This document shows positions 57,849 to 64,000 of a stretch of DNA of 64,000 nucleotides, in pieces. Under the pieces are notes generated by a model. It made no database searches. It worked only from the letters and a program-made list of their open reading frames with translations, and had not been told where the DNA came from. The number at the start of each line of letters is the position of its first letter. The first letter of the stretch is position 1. This stretch comes from Arthrobacter crystallopoietes. Lineage in GTDB: Bacteria; Actinomycetota; Actinomycetes; Actinomycetales; Micrococcaceae. Made by a program: the position numbers and the translations under genes. The DNA lies in NCBI RefSeq assembly GCF_017603825.1, contig NZ_CP072014.1, positions 1,240,001 through 1,304,000 of the forward strand. Direction: 5' to 3'.

Positions 57849-59768
57849 ATGCAGTTTTACCTAGACGGCTACCGTCCCGGCGACCCCGAATTCCGGCCAG
57901 CTGCCTCAGGCATGGAACGCCGCAGCGACCAGCTTCCGGAGGAAGTGGACGTCCTGGTTGTTGGAACCGGTCCGGCCGGAGCCGTGCTGGCCGCCCAGCT
58001 GTCGGAGTTCCCGGGTGTCAAGACCATGGTGGTAGAGCGCCGCGGCGGTCCGCTTGAGCTCGGGCAGGCCGACGGCGTTGCTTGCCGCACGGTGGAAATG
58101 TTCAACGCGTTCGGTCTGGCCGAGAAGCTGGTACGCGAGGCGTACTGGGTCAACGAAACAGTGTTCTGGCGGCCCGGCGAGCAGGACCGCAGCGGGATTG
58201 TCCGCAGCGGCCGGGTGCAGGATGTGGCCGACGGGCTCTCCGAGTACCCGCACGTCATCGTCAACCAGGCCCGCATGCAGGACTACCTGCTCGAGCACAT
58301 GGCCAAGTCGCCGAGCCGGCTGGAACCGCACTACGGCCTGGAGGTGACCGACGTCGTCGTTCATCCTGACGGTGAGTACCCGGTGCAGGCGACGATGCTG
58401 CAGACCAATAACGACGGCGGGACCCGGGAGGTCACGGTCCGCGCCAAATATGTGGTCGGCTGCGACGGCGCGCGCAGTGCCGTGCGGAAGTCGATCGGCG
58501 TGGAGCTCAAGGGCGATGCACGGAACCACGCGTGGGGCGTCATGGACGTCCTCGCGGTCACGGACTTCCCGGATGTCCGGTTCAAGGCCGCCATCCAGTC
58601 CGCCAGCGGCGGCAACATCCTGCTGATCCCGCGCGAGGGCGGCTACCTGGTCCGGCTGTATGTGGACCTGGGCGATCTGGAGCCGGGGGACCGTGACGCC
58701 CGCAAGCGCTTCACGCAGGAGAAGGTCATCGAGACCGCGCAGAACGTCCTGCACCCCTACTCGCTGGAGGTGAAGGACACCGCTTGGTGGTCCGTCTACG
58801 AAGTGGGCCAGCGGATCGCCGACCGGTTCGACGACGTGCTGCCGGAGGAGCGCGGCACCCGCAGCCCGCGGGTCTTCATCGCCGGCGACGCCTGCCACAC
58901 GCATAGCGCCAAGGCCGGCCAGGGCATGAACGTCTCCATGCAGGACGGCTTCAACCTGGGCTGGAAGCTTGCCGCGGTGCTCGAGGGGCGCAGCCCGGAG
59001 TCGCTGCTGGACACCTATACCGAGGAGCGCCAGGCCGTGGCGCGGGAACTCATTGACTTCGACCTGCTGTGGTCCTCGGCCATGGGGGCCAAGCCGAAGG
59101 ATCCGGACAACCCGGACGACCAGGGGATGGACCCGGCCGAGGTGCAGCGGATCTTCACCGAGGGCGGCCGCTTCACTGCCGGCTTCGCCACCGACTACCA
59201 GCCGTCCATGATCACCGGCGAGGACTCCTACGAGTACCTGGCCAAGGGCTTCCCGGTCGGCGAGCGGTTCCATTCGGCTCCGGTCATCCGCTTGGCCGAC
59301 GCCAAACCGCTGGGGCTGGGACACGTGGCGCAGGCCGACGGCCGCTGGCGGATCTACGCCTTCGCGGACAGCGCCGCTCCGCAGGCCAAGAATTCCCGCT
59401 TCGCCCGGCTGTTCCGGTTCCTCGCCGAGTCGGAGGACTCACCGGTCCGCCGCTTCACACCTAAGGGAGCCGACCCGGATGCCATATTCGATATCCGCGC
59501 GGTCTTCCAGCAGGGCCACCGGGACCTAGACGTCAGCGTGGTGCCGGAGCTGCTGCTCCCGAAGAAGGGCCCGTTCGGCCTGGCCGACTACGAAAAGGTC
59601 TTCACCCCGGACCTGAAGTCCGGCGAAGATATCTTCGATCTGCGCGGCATCGACCGCCAGCAGGGGGCCTTGGTGGTGGTCCGCCCGGACCAGTACGTGG
59701 CGCACGTCCTGCCGCTGGACGCACACCAGGAACTGGCGTCCTTCTTCGCGGGGGTTATGCGCGGATAA
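57849..59768 (+). CDS. FAD-dependent aromatic hydroxylase, MobA-like, paralog of 55654-57555
   Basis: 639 residues; AGGAGCACC precedes the ATG. VLVVGTGPAGAVLAAQLSEF, VVGCDGARSAVRKSIG and FIAGDACHTHSAKAGQGMNVSMQDGFNLGWKL correspond block by block with the divergent paralog, and the C-terminal thioredoxin-like domain is also kept. The length equals typical 3-hydroxybenzoate 4-monooxygenase. The two proteins are clearly homologous but differ throughout, so they probably have different phenolic substrates. No ring-cleavage dioxygenase gene lies in the window. Confidence 0.9.
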   Translation: MQFYLDGYRPGDPEFRPAASGMERRSDQLPEEVDVLVVGTGPAGAVLAAQLSEFPGVKTMVVERRGGPLELGQADGVACRTVEMFNAFGLAEKLVREAYWVNETVFWRPGEQDRSGIVRSGRVQDVADGLSEYPHVIVNQARMQDYLLEHMAKSPSRLEPHYGLEVTDVVVHPDGEYPVQATMLQTNNDGGTREVTVRAKYVVGCDGARSAVRKSIGVELKGDARNHAWGVMDVLAVTDFPDVRFKAAIQSASGGNILLIPREGGYLVRLYVDLGDLEPGDRDARKRFTQEKVIETAQNVLHPYSLEVKDTAWWSVYEVGQRIADRFDDVLPEERGTRSPRVFIAGDACHTHSAKAGQGMNVSMQDGFNLGWKLAAVLEGRSPESLLDTYTEERQAVARELIDFDLLWSSAMGAKPKDPDNPDDQGMDPAEVQRIFTEGGRFTAGFATDYQPSMITGEDSYEYLAKGFPVGERFHSAPVIRLADAKPLGLGHVAQADGRWRIYAFADSAAPQAKNSRFARLFRFLAESEDSPVRRFTPKGADPDAIFDIRAVFQQGHRDLDVSVVPELLLPKKGPFGLADYEKVFTPDLKSGEDIFDLRGIDRQQGALVVVRPDQYVAHVLPLDAHQELASFFAGVMRG

Positions 59769-59827
59769 CGTAGGCGACGGGCCTATCGCTTGAACCGACG
59801 GATGTGGAACGAGCGTGCAGGGCAGAC

Positions 59828-60406
59828 TTAGACATGCAGGGTGGGCCGGTAGATGAGCTCCTGGATGTTGCCGTCGAGTGTCCGGCTCTCGATCAGTTCG
59901 AGGTCGAAGTCGGCCGCACCTTGGAAGATCGGCTCCAGCCCGGTCTGACCGGTGATCACAGGGAAGAGCGTCACCTGGACACGGTCGACCAGGCCGGCGG
60001 CCATTAGCGCCCGGTTCATCGACAAGCTGCCGTGGGAGCGCAACGGCACCTTGGATTCCTCCTTGAGCCGGGCCACGACGTCGACGGCGTCACCGCTCAC
60101 GACGGTAGCGTCCGGCCAGTCGAGGGGATCCGCCAGCGTGGTCGACACCACGGTTGCCGGCAGGCTCCTCATCCGTGTGACCCATGGATCACGCACCTCG
60201 GACTCCTCGGTGCTCGAGGCCAGCATCCGCGCGAACGCCCGGTACGTGTTGGCTCCGAAGACCATCCGCTGCTCCGCGTCATACACGTCGAGGCGGTGAC
60301 CGAGCAGCTCCGGGCCTTGCTTGCCCCAGTAGCCGGTCCAGTTGCCGCTGGCGGCGCCGAAGCCGTCGACGCTGGAAAAGACGTCGAAGGTGTAGGTAGC
60401 GGTCAT
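59828..60406 (-). CDS. Dihydrofolate-reductase-like (RibD C-terminal fold) protein
   Basis: 192 residues from ATG 60406, chosen because GAGGAG precedes it (60460 is an upstream alternative). TFDVFSSVDGFGAASGNWTGYWGKQGPELL, MVFGANTYRAFARML, LPATVVSTTL, VPLRSHGSLSMNRALMAAGLVDRVQVTLFPVITGQTGLEPIF mark the family; the G-x-x-T-Y cofactor segment is conserved. A second member in this window lies at 31605. It is downstream of the IclR gene on the same strand, 56 bases apart. Confidence 0.85.
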   Translation of the reverse strand: MTATYTFDVFSSVDGFGAASGNWTGYWGKQGPELLGHRLDVYDAEQRMVFGANTYRAFARMLASSTEESEVRDPWVTRMRSLPATVVSTTLADPLDWPDATVVSGDAVDVVARLKEESKVPLRSHGSLSMNRALMAAGLVDRVQVTLFPVITGQTGLEPIFQGAADFDLELIESRTLDGNIQELIYRPTLHV

Positions 60407-60462
60407 GATGTTCTCCTCGAATCGGTCAACGATCTGCTTCTTATTGTGATCCAGAATCATGC

Positions 60463-61221
60463 TTAGCCAGCGAACGCTTCCCTCAGCTTCACGCTCACGG
60501 CACGCGCAGCCGGAGCCAACACTGACAAGACAGGTTCCACGGCGAAACCTTCGGAGGGAACGACGACGGCGAGGGATGCTACCGCTTGGCCGTACGGGCC
60601 CAGTACAGGCACGGCGACCGCCGTCGAATCCTCGTGGATGTAACCGCGGGTGACCGCGTGGCCTTCCTGCCTGACTCTGGCCAGCCGGTTCTTGAAGTCT
60701 GCGTTGCTGACCTGCGGTTCAAGGGCGAAGTGCTGCCGGGGGAGGGCCAGGAGCTGGCTGAGTTCCTCGGGGCTGGCGCTGGCCGCGAGGACCAGCCCGC
60801 TGGACGTCGCGTACCAAGGGATGCGGCCGCCAACGGCAGTGAAGTTGATGGCCGACTCAGGCGCCGACAACCGTTCGAGGTAGAGCACTTCGCCGCCCTG
60901 AAGGATACCCAGTTGGGCGTGCTGTTGCAGCCGGTCCCGCACCTGCTCCAAATAGGGAAATGCTGTTTCGCGCAAGCCGAAAACCCCGGGCGCACGGACA
61001 GCGACCTCCCACAACCTGACACCCAGGATGAGTTCACGGCCGCGGCGCTCAAGCAGGCCCAGCTCCACAAGTTCGGCGACGATCCCGTGTGCGGTAGCCA
61101 TCGGCAGCTCGGCGCGCGCCGCAACCTGCGTCAGCGTGAGTTCATTGCGGGACGGGTCGAACGCTTCCAGCACGCGGACCGCGCGGGAGAGCGCAGACTT
61201 CCCGCCCGAAGATCTGGCCAT
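60463..61221 (-). CDS. IclR-family transcriptional regulator
   Basis: 252 residues. N-terminal winged helix: ALSRAVRVLEAFDPSRNELTLTQVAARAELPMATAHGIVAELVELGLLERRG; the GAF-like effector domain follows (FPYLEQVRDRLQQHAQLGIL, VLYLERLSAPES, VTRGYIHEDSTAVAVPVLGPYGQAVASLAVVVPSEGF). IclR proteins commonly control aromatic-acid catabolism. It is divergent from the P450-MHS permease-ferredoxin operon with a 99-base gap holding two dyads, so it is its likely regulator. Confidence 0.9.
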   Translation of the reverse strand: MARSSGGKSALSRAVRVLEAFDPSRNELTLTQVAARAELPMATAHGIVAELVELGLLERRGRELILGVRLWEVAVRAPGVFGLRETAFPYLEQVRDRLQQHAQLGILQGGEVLYLERLSAPESAINFTAVGGRIPWYATSSGLVLAASASPEELSQLLALPRQHFALEPQVSNADFKNRLARVRQEGHAVTRGYIHEDSTAVAVPVLGPYGQAVASLAVVVPSEGFAVEPVLSVLAPAARAVSVKLREAFAG

Positions 61222-61234
61222 GCTATTCCTTATT

Positions 61235-61251
61235 TTTCGTTTGATGCGAAA
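61235..61251. promoter_or_regulatory. Possible IclR binding site
   Basis: TTTCG (61235-61239) and CGAAA (61247-61251) around a 7-base centre, 13 bases upstream of the IclR start. Confidence 0.35.
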
Positions 61252-61283
61252 TTCTCGTCGCGACTGACGTGACTCACATCATA

Positions 61284-61313
61284 CTTTCGGAAGAGATCGT
61301 TCCCTTCCGAAAG
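61284..61313. promoter_or_regulatory. Long dyad overlapping the P450 ribosome site
   Basis: Perfect 10-base arms CTTTCGGAAG (61284-61293) and CTTCCGAAAG (61304-61313), 10-base centre. The right arm contains GAAAG of the P450 Shine-Dalgarno, seven bases before the ATG. It could be an operator or an RNA hairpin hiding the ribosome site. Confidence 0.5.
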
Positions 61314-61320
61314 GCCGGAC

Positions 61321-62520
61321 ATGACCATCACCTCTGCGACGACGTCGCTGGACCTGCCCACCGCTGATTGGCTGGATCCGGCCGAGCTGGCTCGCGATCC
61401 GTACCCCAGTTACGAGCGTTTGCGGCGGGAGGCGCCGGTTGCCTGGTCGCCCGCGGTCAAGAAGGTCCTCATCTCGAGTTTTGAGGGGTGTTCCTTCGGC
61501 GAGCAGCATCCCGAGATTTTCTCCTCCAGTGTCTCCGGCGGAACCCTGGTCCGGGCCATGGGCGGCCGGCCACTGATCCGCAAGGACGATCCGGAGCACG
61601 CGGCGGAGCGCTCGCCGATGAACCGGACGCTGCGGCCCAAACAGATCATGGAGGTCTGGACGGAGCGGTTTGAAACCAACGCCCGGGAGTACCTCGAGCG
61701 TATGATCTCTTCCGCCAACGGGGCCGCGGATCTGAACACCGACTACGCCGTCCCCGCGGCCGCGAAGAACCTGTGCGACATGGTGGGCATGCCCCAGGTG
61801 GACCCGCTGGAGCTGGCGCGTTGGTCCACTGACTTCATTGCCGGAACCGGAAACGTGCTGGACCGGCAGGAAATCTGGGACCGGTGCGAGCGTTCCCGCC
61901 AGGAATGCGACGCTGCGCTGGACGAGACCATTGCCCGCCTCCGCCGTCAGCCGGATCCCTCGATCACCTCCATGCTGCTTGAAGGCGGGATGGCCGAGGA
62001 TCAGGTCCGCAACAACGTCAAGCTCACCATCTCCGGCGGCATGAATGAACCGCAGCACATGATCACCAACATGGTGTGGCTGCTTGAGCGTGCCCCGGAG
62101 CAGAAAGCGGAGGTGCTGGCGCGGCCCGAGCTGTGGAAGCAGGTCTTCACCGAGGCCGTGCGCTACTTCTCGCCTATCGGGATGATCACCCGCCAGACAA
62201 CGTCCGACGTCGAACTCCACGGTGTCACCATTCCGGGCGGTACACAGATCGGCATGATTCTGGCCTCCGCCAACCGCGATGCCGACCGGTTCCGGAACCC
62301 CGATGCCTTCGACATCCACCGGGACGGCGGAACCAATCTGGCTTTCGGTAGCGGAGTGCATCAGTGCGCCGGAAAATGGGCCGCGCAGAAAGCCATCGGT
62401 GAGATCGCGGTGCCGATGTTGTACCGGGAGCTGCCGGGGCTCCGCCAGGACCCGGAGCGCGCAGAGACCTGGGGCGGCTGGGTTTTCCGCGGCATGACCA
62501 GCCTCCCTGTCATTTGGTAA
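61321..62520 (+). CDS. Cytochrome P450
   Basis: 399 residues. The heme-binding loop is AFGSGVHQCAGKWAAQ with the axial Cys; the helix-K E-x-x-R is in FTEAVRYFSPIGMITRQT. The I-helix region reads TISGGMNEPQHMITN: the usual A/G-G-x-D/E-T-T acid-alcohol pair is replaced by Asn-Glu. Bacterial class I P450s take electrons from a ferredoxin; a 2Fe-2S ferredoxin gene starts two genes downstream. Context with MHS permease, IclR regulator and aromatic hydroxylases suggests an aromatic substrate, for example O-demethylation or hydroxylation, as inference. Confidence 0.93.
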   Translation: MTITSATTSLDLPTADWLDPAELARDPYPSYERLRREAPVAWSPAVKKVLISSFEGCSFGEQHPEIFSSSVSGGTLVRAMGGRPLIRKDDPEHAAERSPMNRTLRPKQIMEVWTERFETNAREYLERMISSANGAADLNTDYAVPAAAKNLCDMVGMPQVDPLELARWSTDFIAGTGNVLDRQEIWDRCERSRQECDAALDETIARLRRQPDPSITSMLLEGGMAEDQVRNNVKLTISGGMNEPQHMITNMVWLLERAPEQKAEVLARPELWKQVFTEAVRYFSPIGMITRQTTSDVELHGVTIPGGTQIGMILASANRDADRFRNPDAFDIHRDGGTNLAFGSGVHQCAGKWAAQKAIGEIAVPMLYRELPGLRQDPERAETWGGWVFRGMTSLPVIW

Positions 62521-62544
62521 TCAACCCTCCCTATCCGAAGGACG

Positions 62545-63930
62545 ATGATGTCTTCACCAAGTTCCACTCCCATCCAAACCGACCGGTCCACCATCCGTGA
62601 CCGTCGTCGTGTCATCTTTTCCAGCTATCTGGGCACCACGATCGAGTTCTACGACTTCCTGCTCTACGCCACAGCTTCTGCCGTTGTCTTCGGGCCGGTC
62701 TTCTTCTCCGGGCTTGAACCGTGGGCCGGCGTCGTCGCTGCCTACGGAACATTCGCGGCCGGCTACGTCGCCCGCCCGCTGGGCGGGATTGTGTTCGGGC
62801 ACTTCGGCGACCGCGTGGGTCGCAAGAAGCTGCTGGTCCTGTCCATGCTCATCATGGGACTGGCCTCCACGGCCATCGGCCTAGTGCCGAGCCCGGACCT
62901 GATCGGTGCCTGGGCTGCCGTGCTGCTGGTGCTGCTGCGCGTGATCCAGGGAATCGCCATCGGCGGCGAGTGGGGCGGCGCCGCGCTGATGGCATTGGAG
63001 CATGCTGACCCGAAGACCCGCGGCTTTGCGGCGTCGTTCACCAACGCCGGGGCGCCGACAGGCTCCGTCCTCGGACTGCTGGTTATGAGCGCCTTCTCGT
63101 CCCTGCCGCAGGAAGCATTCCTGTCCTGGGGCTGGCGGGTGCCTTTCCTGCTCTCCTTCGTACTGCTGCTCGTTGGGCTCTATGTCCGCTCCCGGGTCTC
63201 CGAGAGCCCGGTCTTCGAACAGGCAATGGCCAAGCTTGATGAGAAAGCCGCCCTCACCAAGGACACGCGGCGGACCGTCCCGCTGCTGCAGGTGCTGCGC
63301 CGTCCAGGCCTGCTCGTGACGGTCATTCTTGCCGCCACGTCCGCGTTCGCGTTGCAGACCCTGCTGTCCACCTTCGCGATCTCCTACACAGTGTCAACCG
63401 GCGTGCCACGCTCCGAAGTTATGCTGGCCTTCGCCGGCGCCGGCATCATCAGCATCGCCACCACCTTGCTGATGGGTAAGCTCTCCGACCGGCTGGGACG
63501 CAAACCGCTGATGATCGCGGGAAACATCCTGTTCATTCTCGTCCTGCCCGCCGTTTTCGGACTGCTGTCCAGCGGAAGCCTCGGACTGATCTTCCTCGCC
63601 TTCACCCTGGGCATCGTGACGCAGACCGTCCTTTACGGACCGATGGCCGCCTTCATCGCGGAGCGGTTCGGCACCTCGTCGCGCTACACCGGCGCTTCCA
63701 TGGGCTACCAGATCGCCACGCTCCTGGGCGCAGGCTTCACCCCGATCGTGCTGGCGAACCTGTACGTGGGCGGGGAATCCACGCTTCCGGTCATCATCTA
63801 CCTGTCCGTCATTGCCCTGGTCAGCCTGGTTACCGTGGCCTTCATGCCAGAGTCGAACCAGCGGAGCCTGTCCGAGGACGAGGCGGGCAGCCCGGTTCAT
63901 TCCGACACCGTAGAGCCCGCGCAGCGCTGA
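62545..63930 (+). CDS. MFS permease, metabolite:H+ symporter (MHS) type
   Basis: 461 residues (ATG at 62545 or 62548). YLGTTIEFYDFLLYATASAVVF with the MHS signature, RPLGGIVFGHFGDRVGRKKLLVLSMLIMGL, IQGIAIGGEWGGAALMALEHA and GWRVPFLLSF are diagnostic of shikimate/alpha-ketoglutarate/benzoate-type symporters. It should import an organic or aromatic acid used by the P450. It is 24 bases downstream of the P450, and the ferredoxin gene follows by 18 bases, so the three form one operon. Confidence 0.9.
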   Translation: MMSSPSSTPIQTDRSTIRDRRRVIFSSYLGTTIEFYDFLLYATASAVVFGPVFFSGLEPWAGVVAAYGTFAAGYVARPLGGIVFGHFGDRVGRKKLLVLSMLIMGLASTAIGLVPSPDLIGAWAAVLLVLLRVIQGIAIGGEWGGAALMALEHADPKTRGFAASFTNAGAPTGSVLGLLVMSAFSSLPQEAFLSWGWRVPFLLSFVLLLVGLYVRSRVSESPVFEQAMAKLDEKAALTKDTRRTVPLLQVLRRPGLLVTVILAATSAFALQTLLSTFAISYTVSTGVPRSEVMLAFAGAGIISIATTLLMGKLSDRLGRKPLMIAGNILFILVLPAVFGLLSSGSLGLIFLAFTLGIVTQTVLYGPMAAFIAERFGTSSRYTGASMGYQIATLLGAGFTPIVLANLYVGGESTLPVIIYLSVIALVSLVTVAFMPESNQRSLSEDEAGSPVHSDTVEPAQR

Positions 63931-63948
63931 AAATACGAGGAGAAGATC

Positions 63949-64000
63949 ATGGCAAAAGTTACCTTCAACCACGGTGACGGCTCGGTGGATGTACTCGACG
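63949..64000 (+). CDS. 2Fe-2S ferredoxin, 3'-truncated by the window end
   Basis: Only 17 codons are visible, MAKVTFNHGDGSVDVLD, after a GAGGAG ribosome site. This opening matches adrenodoxin/putidaredoxin-type 2Fe-2S ferredoxins (M-x-K-V-T-F then a D-G-x-x-x-x-V turn). Its place after the P450 and permease supports the electron-donor role. The iron-sulfur cysteines lie outside the window. Confidence 0.7.
   Translation, partial: MAKVTFNHGDGSVDVLD

Overview
The window is high-GC DNA with short intergenic gaps, many ATGA/GTGA stop-start overlaps, AAGGAG-type ribosome binding sites and frequent GTG starts. Gene content and protein style (LacI/IclR/TetR regulators beside catabolic operons, Moco and mycothiol-type domain proteins, RNase J, MHS permeases) suggest an actinobacterium of the Arthrobacter/Micrococcaceae type. 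The organism is inferred, not proven. No rRNA, tRNA, CRISPR array or intact insertion sequence was seen.

Layout. 0-2.2 kb: an accessory edge with a 5'-cut protein carrying an HEPN-like RNxxxH motif, a solitary serine resolvase and a res-like repeat. 2.2-7.4 kb: a Tat-exported metallo-beta-lactamase-fold hydrolase, a LysR/EamA-exporter divergon, a DJ-1/PfpI gene broken by one in-frame TGA, and a TetR gene. 7.5-19.9 kb: one long + strand cluster with a DUF3237 protein, a dipeptide-type ABC transporter (one subunit is a permease-ATPase fusion), an amidase, an amidohydrolase, an arylsulfatase and its formylglycine-generating enzyme. This looks like an uptake-and-hydrolysis system for a sulfated, amide-bearing compound. 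20-26.4 kb: betT-betB-betA on the minus strand with betI and two tandem palindromic operators. 26.5-33 kb: small proteins, aquaporin, glutathione-independent formaldehyde dehydrogenase, an ArsR/SRPBCC operon with a leaderless promoter, and a decayed patch with GyrI-like and VapC remnants.

33.2-43.5 kb: RNase J, a secreted protein, then an operon joining a ribose-type ABC importer to two flavin-linked monooxygenases (LLM/NtaA-DszA type and DszC/acyl-CoA-dehydrogenase type). Its substrate is unknown; it is the best candidate for an undescribed pathway. 43.5-51 kb: mixed housekeeping and accessory genes (MFS, AraC/VOC, two SDRs, MOSC, SRPBCC, Fpg/Nei glycosylase, AlkD-like protein). 50.9-55.6 kb: a LacI-controlled nucleoside hydrolase-MFS-ribokinase operon. 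55.6-64 kb: an aromatic-oxidation region with two divergent MobA-like flavoprotein hydroxylases, an IclR regulator, a cytochrome P450, an MHS-type permease and the first codons of a 2Fe-2S ferredoxin cut by the window end.

Convergent gene pairs are mostly separated by long perfect stem-loops, and several divergent pairs have recognisable operators. Both are listed with coordinates.
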